NCBI RefSeq assembly: GCF_003610535.1
Contig: NZ_RAPN01000004.1
Span: 124,001-188,000, forward strand
Direction of reading: 5' to 3'
Length of the DNA stretch: 64,000 bases
Source of the DNA: Mangrovibacterium diazotrophicum
GTDB lineage: Bacteria > Bacteroidota > Bacteroidia > Bacteroidales > Prolixibacteraceae
The notes below the pieces were generated by a model. The model ran no database searches and was not told the origin of the DNA. It saw only the letters and a list, made by a program, of their open reading frames with translations. Shown piece by piece: positions 41,481 to 51,166 of this stretch; the first letter of the stretch is position 1; each line of letters begins with the position of its first letter. Position numbers and translations under genes: made by a program.

Positions 41481-43496
41481 ATGGATTTAAAAGTTGTTGC
41501 ACCCTACAAGCCCATGGGCGATCAGCCCGAAGCAATCCGACAGATTGCTGAGGGAATCGAAGATAGCGTTCGTTTCCAGACCCTGCTCGGAGTTACCGGC
41601 TCGGGAAAAACGTTTACCATGGCCAATGTTATTGAAAAGGTGCAACGTCCAACCTTAATCCTGAGTCATAATAAAACGCTGGCGGCCCAGTTATACGGCG
41701 AGATGAAAGCGTTTTTCCCGAATAATGCGGTTGAGTATTTTGTTTCGTATTACGACTATTACCAACCCGAGGCCTATCTGCCTTCATCGGATACTTACAT
41801 CGAAAAAGACTTGTCGATCAACCAGGATATTGAGAAACTGCGATTGAGTACGACTTCGGCCTTGCTGTCCGGTCGTCGTGATGTGGTTGTGGTGTCTTCG
41901 GTTTCGTGCCTGTACGGTATTGGTAACCCGCAGGATTTTCATGCGAATGTTACAGAAGTAACGGTGGGACAGGTGGTGAACCGGAATCAAATGTTACACC
42001 GATTGGTCGATGCGCTTTATTCGCGCAACGAAGTTGACTTTCAGCGTGGTAATTTCCGGGTAAAAGGCGACACGGTTGATATTTTCCTGGCCTACGCAGA
42101 CTCGGCAGTTCGCATTGTTTTTTGGGGAGATGAGGTTGAAGAGATTTACAGCTTCGATCCGGTTGAAGGAGCCATCATCGAAAAGCTGGAGAAAGCGATT
42201 ATTTATCCGGCTAATATTTTTGTGACGACCAAAGAGCGCATGCAACAATCGATTCGTGAAATTCAGGACGATTTGGTAAAGCAGGTTGAGTTTTTCCGCG
42301 AAATCGGCAAGCCTTTGGAAGCTAAACGAATTGAAGAACGGGTGGAATACGATTTAGAGATGATGCGGGAGTTGGGCTATTGTCCCGGTGTGGAGAACTA
42401 TTCCCGTTATTTCGATGGCCGAGATGCCGGAACACGTCCTTTCTGTTTGCTCGACTATTTCCCGGACGATTTCCTGGTTATTTTGGATGAAAGCCACGTA
42501 ACCGTTCCGCAGATTCGGGCCATGTACGGTGGCGACCATTCCCGAAAAGTGAACCTGGTGGAATATGGTTTCCGCCTGCCGGCAGCGATCGATAACCGTC
42601 CGTTGAAGTTTGAAGAATTCGAGAATCTGATTAATCAGATGTTGTTTGTTAGTGCGACACCTGCCGATTATGAACTCGAAAAATCAGAAGGTGTTGTGGT
42701 GGAGCAGATTATTCGCCCAACCGGGCTGCTGGATCCGGTCATCGAAGTTCGTCCGTCGGGTAATCAAATTGATGACCTGATGAACGAGATTCACATTCGT
42801 ATTGAAAAGAACGAACGGGTGCTGGTGACGACACTGACCAAACGCATGTCGGAAGAGTTGAGCAAGTACCTGATCAATATGGGAATCAAAACACGTTACA
42901 TTCACTCGGATATTGATACGATGGAGCGGATTGAGATTATGGAAGATCTGCGGAAAGGTGTTTTCAATGTTTTGGTTGGAATCAACTTGCTACGGGAGGG
43001 GCTCGATTTGCCGGAAGTATCTCTGGTTGCCATTATTGATGCCGACAAAGAAGGTTTCCTGCGTTCGGAGCGCTCATTGACACAGACTGCAGGCCGAGCC
43101 GCGCGTAACATCAACGGGCATGTGATTATGTACGCCGACAAGATTACCGATTCGATGCAAAAGACGATCGATTCGACGAACTACAGGCGTATTCGTCAAA
43201 TGCAGTTTAACGAGGAAAATGGCATCACGCCGCAACCAATTGTGAAACCAACCCGGGAGATTATTGGTTACGAGTACCGCAGCAATAAGCCACAGGGCTA
43301 CCAACAGGACGACCGTCCGCTGGATGTTGCAGCTGATCCGGTGGTAGCGCACATGAGCAAGCCCGCCTTGGAAAAAGCGATTGCGAAAACCAAGAAAGAG
43401 ATGGAAGCGGCGGCAAAAGAACTCGATTTTATTGAGGCAGCCCGTCTTCGCGACGAGATGTATCGCTTGCAGGATATCCTGAAAGAAAAGGTCTAA
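41481..43496 (+). CDS. uvrB: Excinuclease ABC subunit B (671 aa)
   Basis: Damage-verifying helicase of nucleotide excision repair. Walker A GVTGSGKT (37-44), beta-hairpin YYDYYQPEAYLP, DESHVTVPQ, the helicase C-terminal motifs TLTKRMSEELS and QTAGRAARN, and a C-terminal UVR motif (LEKAIAKTKKEMEAAAKELDF, split over 20) are visible. Length is standard. Confidence 0.97.
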   Translation: MDLKVVAPYKPMGDQPEAIRQIAEGIEDSVRFQTLLGVTGSGKTFTMANVIEKVQRPTLILSHNKTLAAQLYGEMKAFFPNNAVEYFVSYYDYYQPEAYLPSSDTYIEKDLSINQDIEKLRLSTTSALLSGRRDVVVVSSVSCLYGIGNPQDFHANVTEVTVGQVVNRNQMLHRLVDALYSRNEVDFQRGNFRVKGDTVDIFLAYADSAVRIVFWGDEVEEIYSFDPVEGAIIEKLEKAIIYPANIFVTTKERMQQSIREIQDDLVKQVEFFREIGKPLEAKRIEERVEYDLEMMRELGYCPGVENYSRYFDGRDAGTRPFCLLDYFPDDFLVILDESHVTVPQIRAMYGGDHSRKVNLVEYGFRLPAAIDNRPLKFEEFENLINQMLFVSATPADYELEKSEGVVVEQIIRPTGLLDPVIEVRPSGNQIDDLMNEIHIRIEKNERVLVTTLTKRMSEELSKYLINMGIKTRYIHSDIDTMERIEIMEDLRKGVFNVLVGINLLREGLDLPEVSLVAIIDADKEGFLRSERSLTQTAGRAARNINGHVIMYADKITDSMQKTIDSTNYRRIRQMQFNEENGITPQPIVKPTREIIGYEYRSNKPQGYQQDDRPLDVAADPVVAHMSKPALEKAIAKTKKEMEAAAKELDFIEAARLRDEMYRLQDILKEKV

Positions 43497-43541
43497 TTAA
43501 CAATCATTGTGCACTTTTGCCGGTAGATTGAGCATTCTCAG

Positions 43542-43571
43542 TTGACCGGAAAGCAGATATTACTATATTTG
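43542..43571 (+). promoter_or_regulatory. Promoter for the DUF819 gene
   Basis: TTG (43542-43544), 19-bp spacer, TATATTTG (43564-43571). A good match to the Bacteroidota consensus. It leaves an about 60-base leader. Confidence 0.65.
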
Positions 43572-43639
43572 TCATACCAGTTTTTCTGTTGACAAAACCG
43601 AAGCTTAGATGTGCTTCACAATCCTGAAAACAATTACAG

Positions 43640-44899
43640 ATGAATAGTACAGAACATGCCGGCGCCCTTATTCAGAGCGACGCCGTTACATTAGGTTTAC
43701 TGTTCCTGCTTTTGGCAGGAATTTTTTATACCAGTAACTCCAAGATTCCTTTTTTTGCCAAATTCTACAAGGTTGTCCCCATGCTGCTGTTGTGCTATTT
43801 TCTGCCCAGCTTGCTGACGACTTTTAAGATTGTTGATGGCGAAAATTCCAATCTGTACTATGTTGCTTCCCGTTACCTGCTGCCTGCCAGTTTGGTTTTG
43901 CTGACGCTCAGCATTAACCTGAAAGAGGTTTTTAAGCTCGGGAGTAAAGCACTGATCATGTTCTTCACAGGTACGCTTGGCGTAATTATTGGCGGTCCGC
44001 TGGCCATTTTAATTGCTTCGGCCGTTAATCCCGATTTGGTTGGTGGTGCCGGCCCTGAAGCTGTTTGGCGAGGGCTCACCACGATTGCCGGCAGTTGGAT
44101 CGGTGGTGGGGCCAACCAGGCGGCCATGTACGAAATTTTCAAGCCGTCGGATCACTTATATTCAATCATGATTACGGTAGATGTATTGGTAGCTGAGGTT
44201 TGGATGGCCGTATTGCTGATTGGCGTCGGCAAATCACATCGGATCGATAAATTCTTCAATGCTGATGCATCAAGCGTTGAAACCTTGCAAAAAAAGATGC
44301 ACGACTTTAGTCAGAAGATTGCCCGAATTCCGAGCACGACAGACCTGATGGTCATCCTGGCGATCGGATTGGGAGTAACAGGCCTGTCGCATTTGATTGC
44401 CGATTTTGTGGCTCCTTACATTGAAGTGCACGCTGATTATTTGAAGAAATTCAGCCTGACATCGAAATTCTTTTGGCTGATTATTTTGGCGACTACTGGA
44501 GGGATCGGATTGTCGTTTACCAAGCTGCGGAATTATGAAGGTGCCGGTGCGTCGAAAATCGGGACCATCTTTATTTATGTGTTGGTGGCTACCATCGGGA
44601 TGAAAATGGACATCTCCAAAATCTTCGATAATATCGGTTTGTTCGCCGTTGGTGCGATCTGGATGGCAATTCATGTCAGCCTGATGCTCATTGTAGCCAA
44701 ACTCATAAAAGCGCCATTCTTCTTCCTGGCAGTGGGCAGTAAAGCTAATATTGGAGGTGCGGCCAGTGCACCTGTTGTTGCTGCTGCTTTTCACCCGTCG
44801 CTGGCTCCGGTTGGAGTGCTGTTGGCGGTGTTGGGTTACGCCTTGGGAACTTACGGAGCCTGGATATGTGGCTTGCTGATGCAGATAGTTGCCAAGTAA
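43640..44899 (+). CDS. DUF819-family membrane protein (419 aa)
   Basis: About ten to twelve membrane segments with the family's glycine-rich blocks (GGGANQAAMYEIFKP, GIGLSFTKLRNYEGAGAS, ANIGGAASAPVVAAAFHP). Transport function is suspected in this family but the substrate is unknown. Confidence 0.85.
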   Translation: MNSTEHAGALIQSDAVTLGLLFLLLAGIFYTSNSKIPFFAKFYKVVPMLLLCYFLPSLLTTFKIVDGENSNLYYVASRYLLPASLVLLTLSINLKEVFKLGSKALIMFFTGTLGVIIGGPLAILIASAVNPDLVGGAGPEAVWRGLTTIAGSWIGGGANQAAMYEIFKPSDHLYSIMITVDVLVAEVWMAVLLIGVGKSHRIDKFFNADASSVETLQKKMHDFSQKIARIPSTTDLMVILAIGLGVTGLSHLIADFVAPYIEVHADYLKKFSLTSKFFWLIILATTGGIGLSFTKLRNYEGAGASKIGTIFIYVLVATIGMKMDISKIFDNIGLFAVGAIWMAIHVSLMLIVAKLIKAPFFFLAVGSKANIGGAASAPVVAAAFHPSLAPVGVLLAVLGYALGTYGAWICGLLMQIVAK

Positions 44900-44956
44900 T
44901 TAACCCCCATTTTATTTGTTTGCAATAATCCTTCAATTTTTGATTGGTGAGCGGTA

Positions 44957-44984
44957 GGCTAATGCTGGAAAGTATTAGCCTTTT
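44957..44984 (+). terminator. Terminator after the DUF819 gene
   Basis: GGCTAAT (44957-44963) and ATTAGCC (44974-44980), then TTTTG. Confidence 0.75.
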
Positions 44985-45408
44985 GTTCATATGAAAAAAA
45001 ATCCAATAATTAACCTGTTTAATTCAATTGGTATTATAAGAGTTAAAATTCTGAATATAAAATCATCTTTTTGGACGGTTTTTCCCCATTTTCTTTTCTT
45101 TTTTTCCATTTGTCGAGCCGTTGGAGCCTCATAAAATAATTTTCTTTCAAAATTTAATATGTACACTTGTGCAATTTGAAGTGTTTGAAAGACTTATGTG
45201 GCGGCTCTTTCGCCGCTTTTTTCAATTTTGAAGGGCAGTTATGAACAGTGTACTGGTAACAAAAAGAATTTAAAATTATTTGGAGGTTAAATTAATATTA
45301 ATACTTTCGTGATAGTGTTATTCGAATATTACTAAAGTAAGAGTCAGACTGACGGTAACTTCAGGTAGGGAAGGATGAGTAAGTATTAACAAAAAGAATG
45401 TTAACGGT
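44985..45408. other. Long leader region before the four-cysteine protein
   Basis: No gene is visible in 424 bp. The stretch contains a GC-rich hairpin with T-run at 45201-45222 and runs of AT. It is long for a leader and could hold a small RNA or an attenuated leader, but I see no known riboswitch. Confidence 0.35.
45201..45222 (+). terminator. Hairpin with T-run in the intergenic region
   Basis: GCGGC/TCTTTC/GCCGC (45201-45216) followed by TTTTTT. It may end a small transcript starting downstream of 44985 or attenuate the downstream gene. Confidence 0.65.
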
Positions 45409-45810
45409 ATGAAGTTGTTGAATTTTACTGAAGGAAAAGGTGCAAGGAGAGGAGTGAATGAAGACATCATTCAACTCGTAAGCTGTCCGACTAACGGAAG
45501 CGTTTGCACTCAAAATTTGTGTGAAATAAATCGTTTGTTGTCAACTGCACAACAAAGTCGTTTTACGAAGGAATACGGCCGCTCAATTTATAAAATGAAA
45601 GAGGCTTTAGCTGTGGCTGACGATATTAAAGTTGAACGCTGCGCCAACTGTGCTGCCTTATTCCGTAAAACTATTCTGTCGTCCATGGATAACGTGAAAG
45701 AAGAGTTGGAAGAAATGTCGAAAGGCTATTTCAAGACTCGTTATCGCGAATCCTACAAACAGGTTTCTGTTATGGTGGCGGAACTTAAGCAATCAAGATC
45801 TCTGGCCTAA
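45409..45810 (+). CDS. Small four-cysteine protein of unknown function (133 aa)
   Basis: Two pairs of cysteines, in LVSCPTNGSVCTQNLC and VERCANCAALF, could bind metal. The remainder is helical and basic. No signal peptide; probably cytoplasmic. I do not recognise a family. It has a long leader upstream and stands alone before the SulP gene. Confidence 0.7.
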   Translation: MKLLNFTEGKGARRGVNEDIIQLVSCPTNGSVCTQNLCEINRLLSTAQQSRFTKEYGRSIYKMKEALAVADDIKVERCANCAALFRKTILSSMDNVKEELEEMSKGYFKTRYRESYKQVSVMVAELKQSRSLA

Positions 45811-45850
45811 TCGATTTCTTATTCTGATTGCGTATAAATTAGACCTAAAA

Positions 45851-45893
45851 CGTTATTCTGGAGAATAACGGGAGCTAATTGTCCCTAATTTTG
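45851..45893 (+). promoter_or_regulatory. Palindrome and promoter before the SulP gene
   Basis: CGTTATTC/TGGA/GAATAACG (45851-45870) is a perfect 8-bp inverted repeat. A -7 box, TAATTTTG, lies at 45886-45893. The expected -33 position falls inside the right arm, which suggests an operator; a protein bound there would block the promoter. Confidence 0.5.
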
Positions 45894-45917
45894 CACTTTC
45901 ATTTATAACAATGTTTT

Positions 45918-47564
45918 ATGAATAAGGTGTTTCACCCCAAACTGGTGAGTGTTCTAAAGCAGGGATATTCCAAAGAACAATTTTCGAAAGACCTATTTGC
46001 CGGCATCATTGTCGGCATTGTTGCTTTACCCCTGGCCATTGCTTTTGCCGTGGCTTCCGGTGTATCGCCCGAAAAAGGGTTGATTACGTCTATTGTAGCT
46101 GGCTTGATTATTTCATTGCTCGGCGGTAGTCGGGTGCAGATTGGTGGCCCAACCGGCGCTTTTATCGTCATTGTATATGGTATACTTCAAACCTACGGGT
46201 TGGATGGGCTGATCATCTCAACAATTATGGCCGGCATCTTCCTGATCGCTTTCGGCCTCTTGAAATTAGGCTCGTTGCTGAAGTTTATTCCACACCCATT
46301 GGTGGTTGGTTTTACCAGTGGCATTGCACTGGTCATTTTTACAACTCAAATTAAAGACGCGCTCGGGCTGCAGCTGGACAAGTTGCCTTCGGAATTTTTG
46401 CCCAAGTGGGGAACCTATATATCACATCTGGGCGATGTGAACCTTGTCGCATTGGTCATCACCATTGTGACGATCCTGATATCAGTCTATTTTAAAAAGA
46501 TTACAACGAAGATCCCCGGATCATTCGTTGCCATTATATTGGTGACGGCAGTAGTGCAGATATTTAAACTTCCGGTGTCGACCATTGAAACTGTTTTTGG
46601 CGATATTCCGCAAAGCATTAGTCTCACCGTTCCGTCAATCGATTTCAGCCAGTTACATGTTTACCTTGCTCCGGCTTTAACCATCGCTTTGTTGGGCGGA
46701 ATTGAAAGTTTGTTGTCGGCAGTTGTGTCCGACGGTATGATTGGCGGAAATCACCGTTCCAACACGGAATTAATTGCGCAGGGGATTGCCAATGTCGTGA
46801 CTCCCTTTTTCGGTGGAATTCCGGCAACCGGCGCTATTGCCCGCACGGCAACTAATGTGAAAAACGGTGGCCGTACGCCGATTGCCGGAGCAGTTCATGC
46901 GGTTACCTTGCTGTTTATCATGTTGTTTTTCGGGCAATGGGCAAAGCTGATCCCGATGTCCTGTTTGGCGGGTATCCTGATTGTTGTCTCTTACAACATG
47001 AGTGAATGGCGTTCGTTCGTTTCCATTATGAAAGGTTCCGCCTTCGATATTTTAATTCTGTTGGTGACTTTCTTTTTAACTGTTTTGGTTGACCTGACTT
47101 TCGCCATTGAAATAGGCATTGTGCTTTCGGCTTTATTGTTTATGAAACGCATGGCTGACGCGGGCACCAAGCCCGAATTTGAAGTGGACTCGGATGTTCT
47201 CGAAAATTATTCAAACTTACCAAAGGAGTTGGGTATCTACGAAATTAGTGGCCCGTTCTTTTTTGCCTCTGCCAAACAATACAGCTCAACCTTAAAGCAA
47301 ATCGGGTTGAAATCAGAGGTTTTGATTATCCGGATGCGTCACGTTCCTTTTATCGATTCAACTGGATTGCACAATTTGAAAGATGTCGTGAAGCAGATTC
47401 AAAGCAACGGCACAACCGTATTTTTGTCTGGCGTTCGCCCAAACGTAGCGAAGGATATGGAAAAAGGAAAGCTGTTCGAACTGATTGCACCCGAAAATGT
47501 GTTGCCCGCTTTTGATCAAGCGTTGTTGAAGGCATCGGAATGTCTTCGTAATAAGGCCGTTTAA
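45918..47564 (+). CDS. SulP-family inorganic anion transporter with STAS domain (548 aa)
   Basis: Membrane transporter with the SulP signatures (LPLAIAFAVASGVSPEKGL, GPTGAFIVIVYGI, and GGIPATGAIARTATNVKNG), followed by a C-terminal STAS domain (about 440-540) with RMRHVPFIDSTGLHNL. Probably transports sulphate, bicarbonate or a related anion. Confidence 0.93.
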   Translation: MNKVFHPKLVSVLKQGYSKEQFSKDLFAGIIVGIVALPLAIAFAVASGVSPEKGLITSIVAGLIISLLGGSRVQIGGPTGAFIVIVYGILQTYGLDGLIISTIMAGIFLIAFGLLKLGSLLKFIPHPLVVGFTSGIALVIFTTQIKDALGLQLDKLPSEFLPKWGTYISHLGDVNLVALVITIVTILISVYFKKITTKIPGSFVAIILVTAVVQIFKLPVSTIETVFGDIPQSISLTVPSIDFSQLHVYLAPALTIALLGGIESLLSAVVSDGMIGGNHRSNTELIAQGIANVVTPFFGGIPATGAIARTATNVKNGGRTPIAGAVHAVTLLFIMLFFGQWAKLIPMSCLAGILIVVSYNMSEWRSFVSIMKGSAFDILILLVTFFLTVLVDLTFAIEIGIVLSALLFMKRMADAGTKPEFEVDSDVLENYSNLPKELGIYEISGPFFFASAKQYSSTLKQIGLKSEVLIIRMRHVPFIDSTGLHNLKDVVKQIQSNGTTVFLSGVRPNVAKDMEKGKLFELIAPENVLPAFDQALLKASECLRNKAV

Positions 47565-48094
47565 TCCCGGAATTCCTGTTTTACGACTTTGGCTTCGGTT
47601 AAAAAGGAAAGCCCTTGTTGGTTGCTGGTTCCGGTCATTACAGCCTGAATCAGCAACTGGCTTGCATTTTCATCGGCGCCCCATTCAACCAGGAAACTGG
47701 CACCGGCACCCCCTTTGTCTTCTTCGTATTCCACGACAAATTCAATCGACTCCAGCGGTTTTAGGAGGATGGTCGAGTCGATGTATTTTCGTAACTGTTT
47801 CCCGTATGAGTCATTGTAATTTGCACTGAAAATATACACCGTATCTGTTAGTGACGTATTTCGAACGCTGAGCGTTGAAGTCAGCAAGAAGCGTTTTGTT
47901 CCATCCATATGATAGATGTCTGAGTAAACCGGTATGTAGTCGGTTTCCAAATATTTGACAGCGTCCGAATCCAGTTCAACGAAGGTGTATTGATGGCTGG
48001 GATGTTGCATCTTTTTCAGGTTTTCGGCTTTCTTTTCCGGCTGGCAGGAAAGGAGAATAACAGAAACCAGAAGTAAAACAGGAAACGCTTTCAT
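47561..48094 (-). CDS. DUF3124 lipoprotein (177 aa)
   Basis: Lipoprotein signal with LVSVILLSC (Cys 17), then a DUF3124 domain with VYSDIYHMDG, TLSVRNTSLTDT, and GGAGASFLVEWGA. Exported beta-rich protein of unknown function. It converges on the SulP gene with a four-base overlap at the ends. Confidence 0.85.
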   Translation of the reverse strand: MKAFPVLLLVSVILLSCQPEKKAENLKKMQHPSHQYTFVELDSDAVKYLETDYIPVYSDIYHMDGTKRFLLTSTLSVRNTSLTDTVYIFSANYNDSYGKQLRKYIDSTILLKPLESIEFVVEYEEDKGGAGASFLVEWGADENASQLLIQAVMTGTSNQQGLSFLTEAKVVKQEFRD

Positions 48095-48218
48095 GGGCCT
48101 AAAATTAAGAAGTCATTTTACAAGTGGGGTGACAAAACTGCAGTTGCCCCGGCACTTTTTTTTCCTAAATTAGCAAAGTATACAAACTAAACCTCAATCA
48201 ACGACAATAACTTACAAA

Positions 48219-49199
48219 ATGAAGTACACGATTTTCCTTTTTTCATTCCTCCTTTTTATTTGGCAAAATGTATCAGCGCAGGAACGCTATGCCGAACAGG
48301 TAGTCGATTCTGTGATGGTTGACACTTACACCTATGCAGAGAAAGACAATCAAAAACTGGACTTGGATATTTATCAGCCTGCTTTTGACAGTGCTGTTGA
48401 TCGCCCCGTTGTTTTATTTGTTCATGGTGGCGGTTTTTCCGGAGGGAAAAGAGATACACCCGAGAATCAGAAGTTTTGTAAACGGCTGGCGGAATACGGT
48501 TACGTGGCAGTTTCAGTCAGTTACCGCCTGACGCGGCAAGGAACAGCTACCGGTTTTGGTTGCGATTGCCCGGCCGACGAGAAGCTGAAAACGTTTCAGG
48601 CAGCAGTTGATGATTTGCAGGATGCGACTTACTTCCTGATTGAACGATGGGAGCAGTTTGCCATCGATCCGCATAAAATAATTTTAGCTGGTAGCAGCGC
48701 TGGTGCCGAAACCGTGCTGAAGGCCGCTTTTCAACCACCGTATTGCTACGGACTGGACTCAGGACCGGTATCGTACGCTGGTGTTATTAGCATGGCAGGC
48801 GCTATTTCTGATATCAATGCCATTTACGAGGAATCAGCAGTGCCTGCACTGTTTTTCCACGGAACATCCGATAACTTGGTGCCCTATGCAACGGCACCAC
48901 ATCACTACTGTTCCGAAGGAAGCCCAGGATATTTGATCTTGTATGGTTCTTATTCAATGGCAGAACGTTTGCGTGAATTGGGCAAACCTTATTGGCTGCA
49001 CACCACTTGCGGTGGGAATCATGCCATTGCGGGTACACCGAAGACGGAATATTTTGATGAGATCATCGAGTTTTGTTACGATTTTGTGCTGAAAGGAGAG
49101 AAGAAGCAGATTCATACGATTATTGACGGGGAGCACAAAGGCGATTATCCGGAATACAATTTCTGTACGCAGGAAAAACAAGAAAGCAATGAAGAATAA
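48219..49199 (+). CDS. Secreted alpha/beta hydrolase, carboxylesterase-like (326 aa)
   Basis: Signal peptide (FLFSFLLFIWQNVSAQ), oxyanion-hole HGGGFSGG, nucleophile elbow GSSAGAE, and late Asp/His in FFHGTSDNLVP and GGNHAI. Esterase or lipase-type enzyme of the hormone-sensitive lipase group. Substrate unknown. Confidence 0.88.
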   Translation: MKYTIFLFSFLLFIWQNVSAQERYAEQVVDSVMVDTYTYAEKDNQKLDLDIYQPAFDSAVDRPVVLFVHGGGFSGGKRDTPENQKFCKRLAEYGYVAVSVSYRLTRQGTATGFGCDCPADEKLKTFQAAVDDLQDATYFLIERWEQFAIDPHKIILAGSSAGAETVLKAAFQPPYCYGLDSGPVSYAGVISMAGAISDINAIYEESAVPALFFHGTSDNLVPYATAPHHYCSEGSPGYLILYGSYSMAERLRELGKPYWLHTTCGGNHAIAGTPKTEYFDEIIEFCYDFVLKGEKKQIHTIIDGEHKGDYPEYNFCTQEKQESNEE

Positions 49200-50028
49200 G
49201 AGTTTGCTGATTCTGTTGGCGATTCTGATCGCCGATTCCGTTCAGGCCATCGACTTGAAAGTGATGACCTGGAACATTCGTTACAACAACCCGGGGGATG
49301 GGGAAAATGCATGGCCGCTTCGGAAAGACCATGTGATCGATTTGATTTTGGACCGCGCACCTGATGTTTTCGGTTTGCAGGAAGCTTTGCTCGGGCAGGT
49401 CAACGATATTGCGTCTCGCTTGCCGGGATACGATTGGGTTGGCGTTGGTCGCGATAACGGCATTAACGCCGGGGAGTATTCTCCGATCTTTTACGATTCG
49501 CGCCGTTTTCAGTTGAAAGAACAGGGTTGGTTCTGGCTGTCGGAAACACCCGGTGTGCCCAGTAAAGGATGGGACGCCGCTTTCCCGCGTATTTGCACCT
49601 ACATCAAACTGGAAGAGTACGATAGCCGACGCAATTTTTGGGTATTCAACACGCATTTCGATCATGTTGGTGAAGAGGCGAGGAAGGAAGCGGCGAAATT
49701 GATTTTCGATAAAATGAAGGAGTTGAATGAAGATAAACTTCCTGTTATACTGACCGGTGATTTTAACCTGACGCCCGACGCCGATCCGATGAAATGGTTA
49801 ATGCGCAAAATGCACGATACCCGCGATATGTCGGAAGCAGCGCCTGAGGGACCAGAGGGAACCTTCAACGGATTCGATTTCAACAGTCCGCTGGAGAAAC
49901 GGATCGACTACATTTTTGTGAACCGCAAGGTAGAAACTGTTCGAAAATATAGCGTTTTAAAGGACTCGTACGATCAGAAATATCCGTCGGATCATTTGCC
50001 GGTTTTCGTGGAGATTTGGTTTAAGTAG
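49189..50028 (+). CDS. Secreted endonuclease/exonuclease/phosphatase-family protein (279 aa)
   Basis: Signal peptide (LLILLAILIADSVQA), then an EEP domain with MTWNIRYNNPGDG, FGLQEALLGQV, NTHFDHVGEEAR, LTGDFNLTPDA, and SDHLPVFVEI. The start codon ATG 49189 overlaps the upstream hydrolase gene by 11 bases; it is the one that gives the signal peptide. Likely a periplasmic phosphodiesterase. Confidence 0.9.
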   Translation: MKNKSLLILLAILIADSVQAIDLKVMTWNIRYNNPGDGENAWPLRKDHVIDLILDRAPDVFGLQEALLGQVNDIASRLPGYDWVGVGRDNGINAGEYSPIFYDSRRFQLKEQGWFWLSETPGVPSKGWDAAFPRICTYIKLEEYDSRRNFWVFNTHFDHVGEEARKEAAKLIFDKMKELNEDKLPVILTGDFNLTPDADPMKWLMRKMHDTRDMSEAAPEGPEGTFNGFDFNSPLEKRIDYIFVNRKVETVRKYSVLKDSYDQKYPSDHLPVFVEIWFK

Positions 50029-50082
50029 CTCAAAATTTTCCTTTCAGCTGAACAAATTCCGAGGCAAACTGTCCTGTCGGGT

Positions 50083-51126
50083 ATGAAAACTGATTTCATT
50101 ATCGTAGGGCAGGGGCTTGCCGGTACGTTGTTGGCTCACGAGCTGATCAAGTCGGGGCAATCCGTTCAGGTGATTGATTCACCAAACTTTCAAAAAGCAT
50201 CTGCAGTTGCCGCGGGTTTGATCAATCCCGTGGTTTTTCGCCGATTGACTAAAAGCTGGCTGATTGATGATTTGTTTCCGAAACTCGAGGAAACTTACGC
50301 CGAATTGGAAGCGCTCTTAGTGACGAAGATTTATTACCCAACGAAAATCCGCAAGGTCTTCGGTTCGGGCGAGGCCGACTTTTGGCAAAAGAAATCGGCG
50401 GAGAATGGACTTTCGTCTTATTTGAGAATCACTCCGGATGATTCACCCTATAACAGATTGAAATTAGAGCACGGAAGCGGTTGGGTTGAAAAAGCGGGCC
50501 GTGTTGATTTACAAAGTCTATTGAATGGATTCAGGGAATACCTGATTCAAAAGGAATGTCTGCATGAACTGAATTTCGATTATTCCAGATTGGTCATTCA
50601 TTCTGATCGCGTTGACTATGGCGATCTCGAAGCAGGCAAAATCATTTTTTGCGAAGGACACCGTGCATCGCAGAATCCTTTCTTTCAACAAATTCAGTTT
50701 AAACACACCAAAGGAGAGGTATTTCGGGTGCAGGCGAATAATTACAATGCCGACTTCATTCTGAATAAAGCTTTCTTTTTAATGCCTGTTAGGAATAACG
50801 AATTCCGAATGGGAGCAACCTATGATTGGAATAACCTGAACGAAATTACAACCTCTGATGCCAGAGAAGAATTGTGCGAAAAGTTGGAACAGGTATTTTC
50901 CGGCGATTATAAAATCACGGAACATGTAGCCGGCATTCGGCCTACCACGCACGACCGGCGGCCCATTTTGGGACTTCATCCCGAATTTTCGCAAGTCGGC
51001 ATTTTTAATGGTTTGGGTTCCAAAGGTTGCATGCTGGGGCCGTACTTCGCAAAACAATTTTCGGACATGTTGATTGATAAATCAAGTTTAATTCATCCTG
51101 AAGTCAGATTGAGCCGCTATTGCTAA
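50083..51126 (+). CDS. FAD-dependent oxidoreductase, DAO family (347 aa)
   Basis: N-terminal Rossmann motif VGQGLAGTLLAHEL, then the DAO fold and a C-terminal FAD-binding stretch (GLGSKGCMLGPYFA). The central HTKGEVFRV region and RPTTHDRRPILG are typical. Amino-acid or amine substrate not determined. Confidence 0.87.
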   Translation: MKTDFIIVGQGLAGTLLAHELIKSGQSVQVIDSPNFQKASAVAAGLINPVVFRRLTKSWLIDDLFPKLEETYAELEALLVTKIYYPTKIRKVFGSGEADFWQKKSAENGLSSYLRITPDDSPYNRLKLEHGSGWVEKAGRVDLQSLLNGFREYLIQKECLHELNFDYSRLVIHSDRVDYGDLEAGKIIFCEGHRASQNPFFQQIQFKHTKGEVFRVQANNYNADFILNKAFFLMPVRNNEFRMGATYDWNNLNEITTSDAREELCEKLEQVFSGDYKITEHVAGIRPTTHDRRPILGLHPEFSQVGIFNGLGSKGCMLGPYFAKQFSDMLIDKSSLIHPEVRLSRYC

Positions 51127-51166
51127 ACAAAAAGAATGATTATCTTGACCGGAAATAGAACACAAG

